A stretch of DNA of 64,000 nt, taken from the NCBI GenBank assembly GCA_037074765.1, contig JBAMDO010000085.1, positions 37,501-101,500 on the forward strand. The letters are read 5' to 3'. Each line of letters starts with the position of its first letter. Within the stretch, counting starts at the first letter, position 1. Shown here in pieces: positions 26,809 to 39,542 of this stretch. The notes below the pieces were generated by a model. That model searched no databases. It saw only the letters and a list, made by a program, of their open reading frames with translations, and was not told where the DNA came from. Made by a program: the position numbers and the translations under genes. The stretch comes from Mansonella perstans. Lineage: Eukaryota > Nematoda > Chromadorea > Rhabditida > Onchocercidae.

Positions 26809-29464
26809 TCATCCGCTGAGATTTACGCGTTTCATCTTCGATAAGTCAACATCTTTGTACGGATACCACGGATGATCGAAAAGTCTAAAACTGCGACATA
26901 ATTACTGAACTTTGCGGTTTAAGAAATAATTCTTATCAAACTTTATGAGTTTTGTAGATATTTTAATATATAATTACAAATAACACAATACTATTAGAAA
27001 AAAAATCTCGCAAAGCAGAAAGTATATCATAAAATAAAACTTACAAATCAAAAAGAAAAAGACGAACACGCGTCTTCACGTTATCCAACTGCTTGATTTC
27101 TTCATCTGTTAATTTAAAATCGAAAACGTTGAAATTTTCAAGTACTCTGTTTGGATTAATACTTTTCGGAATAACGGATATACCACGTTGTGTCATATGA
27201 CGCAGAAGTACCTGAAACAGATCCATATTACTTTGTCAGTAATTATAAATAATTTGAACAGTTAAATCTCCGCGAAAAACAAACTCTGGAATACCAAAAA
27301 AACAAAATCAAGGTGATTTCGCAAATATACATGCCTGGGCTGGTGATTTCTTATACTTCTCGGCCAGTTTCAAAACCAAAGGATCCTTCATTGGTTCACC
27401 AACGGGCCAATTAAAGTCTGCATTGAAAGCTGTTCTTCCAGGTGAACCAAGTGTGGCATAGCTTGTCATCGTTATATTATTCCTCTTGCAAAGTTCATGA
27501 AGTTCCTTCTGTGGCCAATAGAGATGTGTCTCAACCTTAACATCAGGGAATCTCATAAGGATTAACAAAGCATCAAAACGGAAGAAAAATTACTTGAATA
27601 ATTCAACAATTATCTGAACAGCAAATTCCAAATTCTATGATTTCAGTGTACGATTCTCAACATACCGTATTATCTTTAAAGCATTAGAACCATCACAACT
27701 GTTAATCATTTAAGATTGTCACCTGTAAGTTATGTGGTTTCACAGTTGCATGGTCGAGAACATGCTGTATTTGTTCCTCATTAAAATTGGATAACCCAAT
27801 AGCCTGAAAGTATAAGTAAAGAGTGAAAACAATCTCAAATGACAAAACAAATCTGATCAATCAAACAAAGAAACACAGCACAAGCAAAACATACTTTCAG
27901 AATTCCCTCCTTATGCAACTTCTCCAGCACTTTCCAGGTTTCAATATGATCAATCAAGTCTGGAACCACATGTCCATCTTTCAGTAACATTTTGTAGGTA
28001 TCTGGTGTGTCGCCAGGCTGATGCTGAATAAAACATTTGATTCAGTGCTACTTTATTTTAAACAACTGAAATGTTTCGCATAAAAATACTAACATTAATT
28101 TATCATATAATTTTCCAGGAATACGTCCCACCTCCCCCGCCCTCTAATAGTAATATAGAAGGAAAAATATGTTCTGGATGCTGAAACTGAAAAGAAAATA
28201 CGCACTTTGACTGGACATGGACAATGGATGAGATAAAGATCAACGTAATCCACATGCAAATCAATCAGCTGTTTCTTCACCACTCCTTCGATCTCGTCTG
28301 GTCTATGTACCATCAATGGTAGCTGCATATGGAAAAAAATTAGTAAGGAAATTTCAAAATTATTAGAAATCTCGTCAACTAAATGAGTTGGATTTTGAAA
28401 GAAAAGTTATCGTTTTAGTTTTCCAAAGTTCTTCAAAATTCTCAACAATCCTTTCTTTCAAAAAAATATTGCAATAAAGTTCTGACAAAAATGAAGAAAT
28501 GGAATAAATTAATATTGGAATTCACCAAGTTTTTCCGAAAGTTTGAATGAAGTTTTATTTAAACAAACAGAATGGTCGTGACTGGAAAAATTCCTGAAAT
28601 ATGATTCTGATTTTGTTGATATGGATGTACTACAAAGTTATTTAAGTGATAAAGACTTACTTTTGTTGTTATAAAGATATCTTTTCGTTTTAATTTGCCA
28701 GAAGTAAAATATTCTTGCAGTACTTTCCCAATGATAGCTTCATTACCATACACATAAGCGGTGTCAATTAAAGGGTACCCAGCATCTAGAGCTGTCTTCA
28801 CTGCTTTTGTCAAAGCCGCTGGATCGGTTGCCTGAAATATCGACAGGACTTAAATATTTAAATACGAATAGAGAATCTCTTGATGACAGTCAAATCATTT
28901 TTAGATGGCTCTTGATGACAGCCAAATCATTTTTAGATGGCTCTTGATGACAGTCAAATCATTTTTAGATGGCTTATTTATTGCCGAAACTTCTCCTAAT
29001 ATCTGAATGAGTTTAAATATATCTCATTTCGATGCTTTGATTAAGATCGAAATTAAGTCAAGATTTAATAAATAAAGTCGTTATAAATGGCTTTATTATT
29101 ATAATGCTAATAAAATCGAATTTGGTCTTCTAGATTTAAATCTGATTTGTTTATCAAACTGACTAGGCTTAATTCTAGTAAAACAATATAAAAGTAAATA
29201 CAAGAGTAAATTCACAATTAAATCTGATATAAATTAAATAAGTAAATAAATCAGCAATAAGCAAGTTATCTATGGATCATACTTTAACATAAACATTTAA
29301 AGGCATATTAAAACATGGTGACTTAAAAATTTAAAGCAATTTTACTGTCATCTCAATTCTTGATTGGTTTGTTGTATAAAACGAAAACTTACCAACCATG
29401 TACCCAAACCAAAAAGCGGCAAATCAGCACCAGTGGCCAATTTGACAGTTTCGTATTTAGCCAT
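26809..29464 (-). CDS. Aldo-keto reductase, copy 1
   Basis: NADPH-dependent carbonyl reductase of the AKR superfamily, probably cytosolic; substrate unknown. Eight minus-strand exons give about 337 residues with consistent phases: 29464-29393, 28831-28661, 28322-28206, 28023-27895, 27803-27723, 27535-27335, 27211-27045 and 26884-26809 (TGA). Motifs: GLGTW near the start; [16 protein letters not shown] with catalytic Asp and Tyr; DIFITTK with catalytic Lys; DLYLIHCP with catalytic His; [16 protein letters not shown]; and the cofactor-binding [15 protein letters not shown]. The C-terminus is [11 protein letters not shown]. Intron 6 starts with GC (CAG|GCATGT) rather than GT. All catalytic residues are present, so the gene looks intact. 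Copy 2 lies about 12.8 kb away in the same orientation. Confidence 0.93.
28877..28975. repeat. 32-bp triplicated repeat in AKR copy 1 intron 1
   Basis: Three units beginning CTCTTGATGACAG(T/C)CAAATC at 28877, 28909 and 28941. The equivalent place in AKR copy 2 (about 44622) has one unit, so the expansion postdates the gene duplication. Confidence 0.9.
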
Positions 29465-31390
29465 ATCTGAAAAATCTTGTTGAAAATTGAACAAGTCTGG
29501 GGACGTAGCCAAGCAAATCCAATCTCCTAGGCAAATTGCCTACCTATCACAATTAAATCTAAATTAAATTATTCTCCATCAATCAATAACTGATGCAATA
29601 ATTTTATGGCTGCGTTAATTTCAGTTACCAAATAAAATTGTAGGTGGGGGATTAACAGCGACAGTTTCGGGCAGGTATGTACGTATCACATTCTTGTGAA
29701 GATTTCTGAGTGTGTACTGTATCTCGAAGTGATTAGAGTTGATCCACGAGAAAGAGAGCTGTAATGTATGCTAAAATTTTATATGTATAAACAGGGAAGG
29801 TATTAATCAGTATATCAGTGATTGATAATTAAGTTGTCAATTTATATATTTATCGAGGGATACGACAGGTGCAGTAAATTTAAATAGCTCAATAGCTGAG
29901 GTATTGAGATCCTTAAGTATTATTCGTCTCCGATAATTTGAATAGCGCACAGTGTTGGCTTAATATTGTTATTAGCTGATACTTGGATGATAGTTGTTTA
30001 TTTGTTCATTCAATTAAAGAAAATATTGATAGATACATAACAATTTTTAATTGAGAAATAATTGTTAGAAATTATTATTTATCTATGTTTTATTTTTTTA
30101 TTTTCATAATAATTTTTAATTGTTGGCTTAATATTGTTAATTAGCTGACACTTAAGTGATAATAGTCAAATTAATGTTAGAATTATTTTGATGAACAGAA
30201 GTGTTGCAAACAGTGATCGCGAAAGTTTGTTTGTTATAAGAAATAAAGAAATGAAGTACTTTTATTCTCCTGTTGCATTGCAACCACGCACACATATACT
30301 TTTCGATCATAGAATCTGACACACCTGATTTGCCAACTTTCATAACTTTTCCTCCACTTTCATTTGCCAACTTTCCTTCCATTTTCACTAGTTTTTGGTG
30401 CAACTCCAACTAAACACGCTATTTCCTTATTGTCTAGCCTGCCAAGCTCAGGTACTTGTATAAGAAGAATACTAGCAATTTTGCGTACAACGCCTTTATA
30501 GTTAGTTAGAAATTTGCTTTTTTGCTTTAAGTCAGAGGGCTAGAGCTAACTTGCTTACTTAATGATAGTACTGCGATGAGTTTGAATCTAAAACTGGGAG
30601 AATAAAAATAGTGTTTATTGTTAATAAAATAATTAGTGTAACAACCAAATGATACATTATAATTAAAAGTGTCATTTTAAATGATAGTCATTGTATCCTA
30701 TTATATTGCTGTTTTAAATGATATACATTCCTAGTCTGTTATAATACTGAATGTGCCTTTTTAAATGATATACACAAGATTTCTGCTAGAAGCAAGAAGA
30801 GTACGAAGAGCAAGGATAAGTATGGAAGATATGGGCAAATCAATAAATTAAAATTATATATATCGATAAATTATATGTATTATCGATAGATAATATGTCT
30901 TTTAGGCTAAAACTCGACAATATTTATCCGTAAACGCTTTATTAGAATCTTGTATTTGTTTTATTTTTTGTTTCAATACGGTAGAAACCCAACCTCTCAG
31001 GGAATTAAAATTTGAGCAGAATATAAAATAATCCTCAATATTTCTAAATCAACCAATCATTTATGATGATTCTAGCAAATTTTTTGAAGTAATTTCATTT
31101 GCGATTAGAAAATGTTTTTTCAAAAATTATAAAAAGCATTTCCATAAGCTAAATTTACCCGGAAAGTTTGGATTGTAAGGATATCAGGAAAGGGAGTTTA
31201 ATTTCAGATATTTGAAAGTTAAGCACTTTAAAAGATAATGATTTTTGAAGTAAAATATCTCCTTTCGTAAGAAATAACTGTATTGTCAAAGCTTTACTTT
31301 TTTATTTCCATTTACATCATTGCTGGTTTTTGTTGTACGGTTTTTTATTCTTTATAATTCGGTCTAAAAGAATTCTTCGAAAATGGTCTA
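29465..31390. other. AKR copy 1 upstream region, no firm gene
   Basis: About 29820-29950 matches the upstream region of AKR copy 2 (about 45460-45620), so the duplicated unit includes promoter-proximal DNA. A minus-strand frame at 30409-30152 (MELHQKLVKMEGKLANE, YMCAWLQCNRRIK) has slightly coding-like composition but no recognised domain. A dispersed repeat containing GCTAAAACTCGACAAT and ATCGATAAATTA motifs lies at 30840-30925 and recurs at about 26690-26755 and 39420-39515. Confidence 0.4.
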
Positions 31391-31394
31391 GAAT

Positions 31395-31745
31395 TGCGGG
31401 ACGGATTCATAGAAGCTATTACAAGAATACTGAACACAAGTATCCATTCTCGGTAATTGCCGCAAAATAATTCATTTCAGAAGCATTGCGACAGACATTA
31501 GTTCACAAGTCTGGAAATTTTTGAAATAGAATGCACAAAGCTTGCATTTCAGAATTAGAAAAGTTGCAGTAAAAAATACGGCGAATTTGAGCCCACATCT
31601 AGAATTGATCATCTATTGTAGCCAACATGACATGAATCTAATGGAACTCTGCCAGCACTGACAACACCAAGTCGAGGAGTGACAAACAGATCAACCGAAG
31701 CGCCAGGACCACAGAGAGTACGGGAAGCATCGGGGAATCAAGGAT
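31395..31745 (+). pseudogene. Cuticle-collagen-like remnant, most diverged copy
   Basis: Aligns along its length with the remnant at 35150-35720: GCATTTCAGAATT(A/G)GAAAA, CTAGAATTGATCATCT/GCATTGATCATCT, GCCAACATGA(C/T)ATG and ATGGAACT. It keeps an intron-exon look (TTGCATTTCAG) but has no long open frame. Confidence 0.5.
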
Positions 31746-34145
31746 CATCTCTAGCCTAAACTTTTTAATTGGCTTCTTTGAATTCAGAAGCAGTTAATTT
31801 TCATAATTATTTAATTATGCCAATGCTTGAAGCTTGAAGGTATGAACTGTGGAAGAAAACTCGACCCGACGACGAATCCTCAATTCGAAGAAATATCTCC
31901 AGTTTCATAATGTAATAAATAAAATTATATTTGTATCCTGTATAGGACTTTGATCTCATATTAAAATGAACAGCAAAATTTTGTGCCACTGTGCATAAAG
32001 TAAACAATACTTATCAGAGAAATAAATGCATAACGATAGGTAGGATTGTGGAGAAATTTTGATATTGTGCGACTCCTTTCTTTTGTCAGTTGTGCTGGTT
32101 ATACAGTAATCCAGTGATCCATTAATAATTTAAGTGCTTTCAAACTTTTGTTAATTATCTTCTGAGTAATAAATTTTGGTCCTAGACTACAAGATCAACA
32201 ATTTTATTTTATTTTTAAGTTAGATGACTATTCGATGATATGTAGGAACGATAACTTTTAATTCAACAATACAGACAGAACTGATTGCCTGCAGCAGTTC
32301 TGAATATTGACCAACTGGATTTGAGACGGGTCACAAATACCAAAATGTCCCAATGGTCGATTGCAAAAATATTTCCATCTTTTTGTTAAAATTTACTCTA
32401 AGGAAAATGAACGATATAAGAAAAAGGATTCTGTTAAAAGCATCGAGAAAGCAATTTATGGCTCGAATGTAATGCTAACGCATGTCACACTACGAGAGAG
32501 CAATATTCACAAAAAAATATAAATCTTGAGAATAAAAACTCAACTGACCTTGTTAATTTTCAAAAAAGTAAATTTAAAAAGCGTCGAGGATCAAAACGGT
32601 AGCCATAAATTTGTCGATATAATTTGATCTGCGCAGTGCTTTGCTTATTTGATAGCAAGCAAAAAATAAAAGTAAAAAGGAACAAAAAATTCAACATTCA
32701 GTTAATTTATTTTACAGTTACCAGCATCCTTTCTTTACTTCATTTCATCACAGTCTTGGCATTGTTTTTCCGCGCAAAAAGAATTAAGTAATTGCCGACT
32801 TAAAATGGCTTGGATTCGTGGTCGCAATAAATTAAAACAAACTTTGGCTGATACTGCAAAAACCTTCCAGTCTCCAAAACAGAAGCCATGACATGTTGTA
32901 TGGTTTCTTTAGTTGAGCTATTATTGCTTCAGTATCAGTAATTACAAAAAATAGAAAATTATTTTGCAAAATACAATGTAGGTAATTTAACGGTTGCCGC
33001 ATGGTTTTGAAATAATAAATTTGATGAAAAGGAAAATTTTCCAAACAATTTTTTGATTATTTGACTATTTGACTCCGAGCACTCGGAGTATCGGAAAATA
33101 GAAGTATCAGGACTTCAGCAGGTGTAATTTGTTCTGTAATTTGCTAATTCTTTCTTCTAAGTAAACTTTTAAAATTTATTACTTACAATTACACTGTTGC
33201 AGCACAAAGAATAACTGTTCGATATTTGGAAGGAAATCCAATGCCTTGCATTGGAAACATTCTTAGCTTAAAAATATAATAAACAAAGTGAATTTAGGGA
33301 TCTTGAAATGTGTGACCAATAGAGATTGATTATCATATCTTGATAAACTGAAAATATAATCGGGAGAACGGAAGAAGTCAGAGGACGGAAAGTGATTAGC
33401 AAACATGAGAACTCATAAATCTGGAAAACTGCTTTTTTAGTAATACTTCGATTTTACAGTAAAATGATCATTTTATTTTCTTCTCTGTCGTCGAGTCTCT
33501 CAATCAAAATTTTATAATGGGAATTTTTTTCTGAATTTCACGAAATCTTTTGCTAAATTTTGGATATAAACAAAGCTATTCGATAATCAACTCGATACGG
33601 CGGTAATCTAGCTCAATCTGTTCTCATTGTCAAAATGATTGAAACAGGTATTAAAGTGTCAATATTGGCGACACGAAAAAAAGAAAAATTAATTGGAAAA
33701 AAGATTGATTAAAATTACATGGACTGAGACTGCTTCAAAAGTTGATCCAAATTAATTCTGATAAACTTACCGCAATTAATCTGATTAGATCGTAAAGTCT
33801 ACAAATTTCAGACCTAAAGTAGAAAAATCTGCATATTTCTCTCGACCTAACGGTTTCTGCACAAAATGATGTATGTCGAAATAATGACTGAAGTTTGAAA
33901 TTTTTTCTGAAGTTGAAATTTTCCAAGTCTGTGAATTCATAGTGTGCCTGAGTTTGGTATTTGATGGAATTATCATTGTCATAATAAACTGACCACACAG
34001 ACTTTTTCACATATGTTTCAAATATAATGAGATATCGTTAGTGATATTGCCCTGTCATTCTCACGAACTAGTGCATTTTGGTTCGGTCTGAAGCAAATAT
34101 TTTTGGTTGCTTGTTTATAGCGCCAAATAAAAAAAAGCTCTGTTG
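31746..34145. other. Unassigned DNA between collagen and AKR remnants
   Basis: Short open frames only; none has splice support or known motifs. Confidence 0.45.
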
Positions 34146-34440
34146 CAGTTGGCCTGGTGGAAAGAATGACAGCTGTTCTCCGTCGCAGTATTTATTGAAT
34201 TTTGCAATGCTATTACAAAGTACGAATGGCTTGTGGAATATTTGCACTTAATTCTATCTCTGATGAGCAAACAACTTCCACCTGAAATTAATGTTGATAT
34301 GTCGGCTAGGCATGCAAACGATAATCTGCGACGTTTGACTAATTTGGATTTTTTTCGATTATATTTGGACTGTTTGCGTTCAAAAATGAATGTTCCCCGT
34401 CTTCAGTTCCCAGACTTGTTCAATTTCCAAGATTTTTCAG
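34146..34440 (+). pseudogene. Coding-like fragment of an unrecognised protein, next to an AKR relic
   Basis: After an acceptor-like TCTGTTGCAG (34136-34145) the frame reads LAWWKE, stop, then an uninterrupted stretch of about 90 codons including FIEFCNAITKYEWLVEYLHL, KQLPPEINVDMSARHANDNL and RRLTNLDFFRLYLDCLRSKM. Amino-acid use is that of a real globular protein. It runs directly into sequence equal to the 5' flank of AKR exon 1. I do not recognise the family. It could be an exon of a broken neighbour gene carried along in a rearrangement. Confidence 0.4.
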
Positions 34441-34441
34441 A

Positions 34442-34925
34442 TATGGCTAAATACGAAACTGTCTAACTGGCCACTGGTGTTGATTTGCCGCGTTTCGATT
34501 TGAGTACATAGTTGGGAAGTTTTCGTTTTATACAACAAACCAATCCAGAATTAAGGTAACAATAAAATTGCTTCATATTTTTAAGTCACCATGTTTTGAT
34601 ATGGCTATGTTAAAACTTTTGGTCTATATGTTAAAGTATAATCGATGGATAACTTACTTATTGCTGATTTATTTGCTTATTTAATTTTTGTTAAATTTAA
34701 TGTGAATTTACTATTGTATTTATTTTTATGCTGTTTTGCTGGAATTGAGTCTAATCAGTTTGTTAAACATTATCGGTTTGATAAGCAAATCAGACTTAAA
34801 TGTAGAAGACCAAATTCGATTTTATTAGCATAATAATGATAAAGCCATTTATAATGACTTTATTTATTAAATCTTGACTTAATTTCGATCTTAATCAAAT
34901 CATCGAAATGAGATATAGAAATGAG
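34442..34925 (+). pseudogene. Inverted AKR remnant: exon 1 plus part of intron 1
   Basis: ATGGCTAAATACGAAACTGT at 34445 matches AKR exon 1, but the eighth codon is TAA, GLGTW reads DLST-stop, and the donor is altered (TTGGGAAGT in place of TTGGTAAGT). The following ~400 bp match AKR intron 1 (about 29000-29390 reverse-complemented). Exon 2 is absent. It lies on the opposite strand to the two intact-looking copies. Confidence 0.85.
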
Positions 34926-35149
34926 ATACAGAAAAAGATTTCATTTCAAACATTTCAGAATTAAGCATTTCATGTATTAATAACATTTTAATAAAAGTTT
35001 GCTGTGAAGAAACAACTCTCTTAGAGATAACGATTTTGACTCCATTCTCGCGTTTCTATGTGAAAGACTTGGCAGCGCAAACTTTATAAACTAAGTCGTT
35101 ATAATTCAATGATTTTTCGTATAAGAATGCCTTCAAAATTAACAGGAAA

Positions 35150-35760
35150 TTACAGAATGCGTTCACAAAAGCTATCATCTGAGTACTTCCATTTCCGTAG
35201 ATGCTACAATATAATTCATTTTGGAATTTATTGCCATAGCCATTAGTAGATACATTAGCAATTTAATGAAACATTTTGCAAATTTTGCATTTCAGAATTG
35301 GAAAAGGTAGTAGCTTAGATTTCAATACAAAGAATTTCAAGGTGGCGAAGTTGTTGGTATATCTTGCATTGATCATCTGCTGCTGCCAACATGATATGGA
35401 ACTAACGGTACTGCAAGAACCGATAGCACAGCCGCAAGTGGCATCACCAGGACCACTGGGATTACCAGGGCTATTGGGACGACCGGAACAACGAGAACCA
35501 CGGCCATAAAGAGTACCGGGATTATTAGAAAAAAATGAATTCTATGGATCACAGGACCACTGGAACCAAAGGGAAAAAAGGGATCAAGGGGAGTAAAAAG
35601 GCAATCAGAAAAACACTGAAAAAAAGCGAAACTAGACGAGAGGAGAAACCGGAAGAAAAAGTAAAGTGGAAGCAGTGGGACCAAAAGGAGAACGATGAAG
35701 CGGAAGAAAAAGGAGAACTGAAATTATTGGAATTACAAATAGAAATGCAAACAGTTAGAA
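35150..35760 (+). pseudogene. Cuticle-collagen-like remnant, left half of palindrome
   Basis: After a TTGCATTTCAG acceptor near 35295 the frame gives LIICCCQHDMEL and then PGPLGLPGLLGRPEQREPRP before TAA. In a shifted frame it goes on with GPLEPKGKKGSRGV. Gly-X-Y periodicity after a short Cys-containing stretch is the layout of nematode cuticle collagens, but the frame is broken and many glycines are lost. It pairs as an inverted copy with 35950-36560. Confidence 0.6.
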
Positions 35761-35949
35761 ACTTAACTCTGTTTATTACAGTATTAAGCTCCCTGAAAGG
35801 CATCGATTCTCTTCGCAATGCATTGAACCATAATTCTTCGGGCTGCAATAGTAGTATAATTATATTATCAAGCAGAAATACTTATGAAAATAAACTCTGA
35901 ATGAAAAGAAATCAGTGGAAAAGTTTCTTTAGAACAATTACCAGTCCTG

Positions 35950-36560
35950 CTATCCTCTGTCCCATTGCTCTTTGCTAATCACTTCTCTTTTTTCTCGATT
36001 CTCTCGACATTTTTCTAATTCACTAGTCGAACTGCTTCCACTTCGCTTTTTTTCCTGGTTCTCTCTACCCCGTCCCGCTCTTTTTTCTTGAATTCCTGAT
36101 TGTCTCTTTACTGCCTCTTGATCCCTCTGGTCCCACTGGTGCCGGTGATTCATAGGATCTATCTCTTTCCAATAACCCTGGTGCTCCTCATAGTCGTCAT
36201 GGTTCTTATTGTCCCGGTCGTCCAAATAGCCCTGGTAATCCCAGTAGTTCTGGTGGTGTCGCTTGCGGCTGTGCTATCAGTTCTTGCAGCACGATTAGTT
36301 CCATATCACATTCGCCGCAATGGATGATCAATGCAAGATATACCAACAACTTCGCCACTTGGAATCCTTCGTATTGAAATCTAAGCTACTATCTTTACCA
36401 ATTCTGAAATGCAAAATTTACAGAATATTTCATTAAATTCTAATTTATCTACTAATAGCTATCTCTATATATTCCGAAATGAACCATATTATAACAACTA
36501 CGGAAAGTGGATTCTTGCATTCAGGATTTTAATGACAATTTTTAATGAATCTACTTCGTA
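35950..36560 (-). pseudogene. Cuticle-collagen-like remnant, right half of palindrome
   Basis: Minus-strand copy of the 35150-35760 remnant, sharing GCATTTCAGAATTGGTAAAG, AGTAGCTTAGATTTCAATAC, TTGCATTGATCATC and GATAGCACAGCCGCAAG. One frame reads PVGPEGSRGSKETIRN, again degraded Gly-X-Y. A frame of about 90 codons with no glycine period (DDRDNKNHDDYEEHQGYW) is out of register and should not be called a gene. Confidence 0.6.
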
Positions 36561-39540
36561 ATTTAAAAGTATTCTTATGGAAAAAAATTAATGGAATAAC
36601 ATTCTTTATAAAATTTCATGCTATCAAGTCTTTTATATAAAAACGCGTTAAATGAAGTTGATCCGCAATAACAAGAGCTATCATATAAGGAGAATTTAAT
36701 GGATTCAAAATTTATTTTAACTTCTATTGTTAAAGTCAACTTTACACATTCTTTAACAAAATGTCATCTTAAGTAATACTAAATGTAAATTTATTTCAAA
36801 CCTTCAGCTACAAAAAATCCAAAAAAGATTTCTGTAAAAGTTTCCGCTTAAGCAATCAAAAAAAATTTCCGATCTCTGATTGACCGATTGAGAAACAATT
36901 GCTATATTTAAACCATTCAAACAACAAGCACAGCAGAACTGTTAATGATTTAAGACGCAAAAATTGAGGTTTTTGTACTCTGACAGTAAAACTAGTATAC
37001 TGCCTGTCAATATGCGCAGAAGCGTTTGAATGATTTGCTCTTTTTTTTACTTATCGTTCTCAATCTATTCCATCCGAGTGATAAATGCGGATACTAAACA
37101 GATTGCGGAACAAAAAAAATTCGTAGCCTATTTAATATTAGGTTACGGAACAAAAGAAATTCGTAACCCGTTTAATATCAGCATCCATCAATCGAACAAC
37201 AAAAAATAGAGGAGAAAAGTAAGCAGAAAAAAAATGAATCAAATGGTAGTAATGAAACAAAAATCCAATTTTTTTACTTTTTTTACAAAGATGACAAGTT
37301 ATCAGCAGCAATCCTTCATTACAAATTAAAACGTCTTTGGTGATTTATTTCTTTAAAAATTTTTGATGATTGTTTTTCCAATGCAAAATGAATTAAACGA
37401 TTGCTGGCTTTAAGCAAATCTTCAACCACAGTATCTTTCAACCATTGAAAACTGAAGAAGTGCATCTCTCCACTTTAGGGCTAATTAAAGAACAGTCCAG
37501 GGAGTGAATAAAGAAAGTGCAATTTCAAGTAATAAGTTAAATGGCAAGTTTGTCGAAAGTTTGCCCATAAAGCTAATAAATATTGTATGTGCATAAAAGT
37601 TGACAATTCAGTATTGTCAGTTTCGGTCTCGATTGCTCTAGACTATTAACCGACTGTTACCAATTTGCTGGCAATTTGATGAGACATTTTTGAAAAAAAA
37701 ATTCTTAGACAGCAATGGCAGAATATAAAATGTATTCAGTCATGATCATTGTTCATCAAATTTTTTTTTTTTTTTAAGTTTTATGTATCAGATACATTGT
37801 TCAAAGGTTTACAATTTTATTACCGGTCTGTCCAACTGTCTCATATTTTTGACACAGACAATAACTGTTAGATTCTCTAGGGATGAATGCCATTTTTGGC
37901 GTGACAGTCAAGTGATTCCAGCAAGGCTGATTAGTTCAATAATTTCACTCTGAGAATTATTCGGCTTACATTGCTTTGGTGAACAGGAACAGCGTCTTTT
38001 TCCTTCACTTGTTTAAGACTTGGCTTCCAAAATAAATATTCAGCAGCCATATCCAATGTTTTTACATTTCTCAACTGCTACTGATTCTAAATTGCAACGA
38101 TTTGCTAATTGCAAGGATTATTAATAATGTAGCAATAAATATTAACTTTTTTTGCACGAAATTAAATCAAAAAATTTAAAACAAATTCTAAAATTATAAA
38201 CATTATAACTAAAGTATACGATGAAAATAAATTTTAATAAAATCAAATGGTTCAAAGCTGAACGACTATCGAGTATATCTAATCAATTTAGTCTCTGGTA
38301 TCTTTCATAGCAAATTCGTTGTGAATTAATTTGCGATAATTTATTTCAAACAAATAAAGAAAGTAAGACTAATGTATATATCGTTTTGTTTTTTATTATT
38401 TTTTCCTTTTTTGAAATTTTTTTCTTAGAATGAGGAATGCCACAGAACAAATGAAAATGATGCTGATGTTTAAGATTTAATGGATTTGTTTAATGTATCA
38501 TATATATATCATATATATCATATATATATGATAATGATATATATATATATATCAAATGTATATCTAAGACGAATATATATATGTACACATACAAGTGTAC
38601 AACAGCGCACAGACTTACATACACACACAGATATTGTACCTATATATATATCCAATGATTGGTAGTATATATTTTGAAAATCATTGCTGTATTTGTAATT
38701 TAAGAAAACAAGTAGAACAAGAAACTCAAAGCGAGAAATATTGTAAAGCGAGTAAACTGAAAAGAGCGCTGAAATCAGAGCGGTATTTAAAGATATATTA
38801 TCTATGAGGTTTGCTTAGATGGATTGTTTACAAAAAATTAATCAATCATATTATTTATTAACAGTGCTTATAGTAATACTGCAGTGTTATCAGTTGTGTT
38901 ATTTGTTTATTAAAATTAGGTTAAAATAGCTTTCGCAATAAATCGAAATGATTATAGCAGAAGATAATCTACGGCTTAGATTAAATAATTTTGCAAGAAA
39001 GTTATTTCAATTTTTCCGAGAAACAGCAAAAAGACATTTAAGTTGATCAAATCCAATGAAGAATGATTTTGAAAATTTTTTACTCCGCAAAGTTTCGTGG
39101 TACGGGGCTAGAGTTTTCCGGAACTGAATAATATCAAAAATTCGTTTCCTGATAATTTTTTCTGACTTTTTCGTTTCAACGTTTTTCTTTTTTTGACGTT
39201 TCCTAACTTTTTCCTCGTAGTGATAGCCTATTTAAATGCTCACAAAACTATTTACGTAACTTACTTATTGATGAAGGGAGCGAAATAACAGTACGAATAT
39301 TTTAAATTTAGGCAAACAGAAATTAAAATGAGCATTTAGAGAAAATGAAAAGAAGTTTATATCATCACTTCAGCCTGTTACAATAAAAATCGAAAATGAG
39401 TGGATCGATAAAAATTATGCGGATCGATAGATTATATGTTTTTAAGGCTAAAATTCGACGATAATATGAACGGATCGATAAATTAAAATTATGCAGATCG
39501 ATAGATTAAAATTCGTAGCATAAATGGGTAGCATAAATGA
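36561..39540. other. Unassigned DNA, TA-rich microsatellite
   Basis: AT-rich DNA without a supportable gene. A TATATATCA/ATATAT microsatellite lies at 38498-38665. A TAGCCTATTTAATAT / CGTAACCCGTTTAATAT direct repeat occurs near 37125-37180. 39400-39515 carries the dispersed ATCGATAAATTA repeat also found downstream of AKR copy 1. Confidence 0.45.
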
Positions 39541-39542
39541 TT

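Noticed and set aside
35950..36225. 91-codon charged frame (DDRDNKNHDDYEEHQ) as a new gene
   Set aside because: Frame-shifted reading of a degraded collagen-like repeat; the partner copy does not keep the frame.
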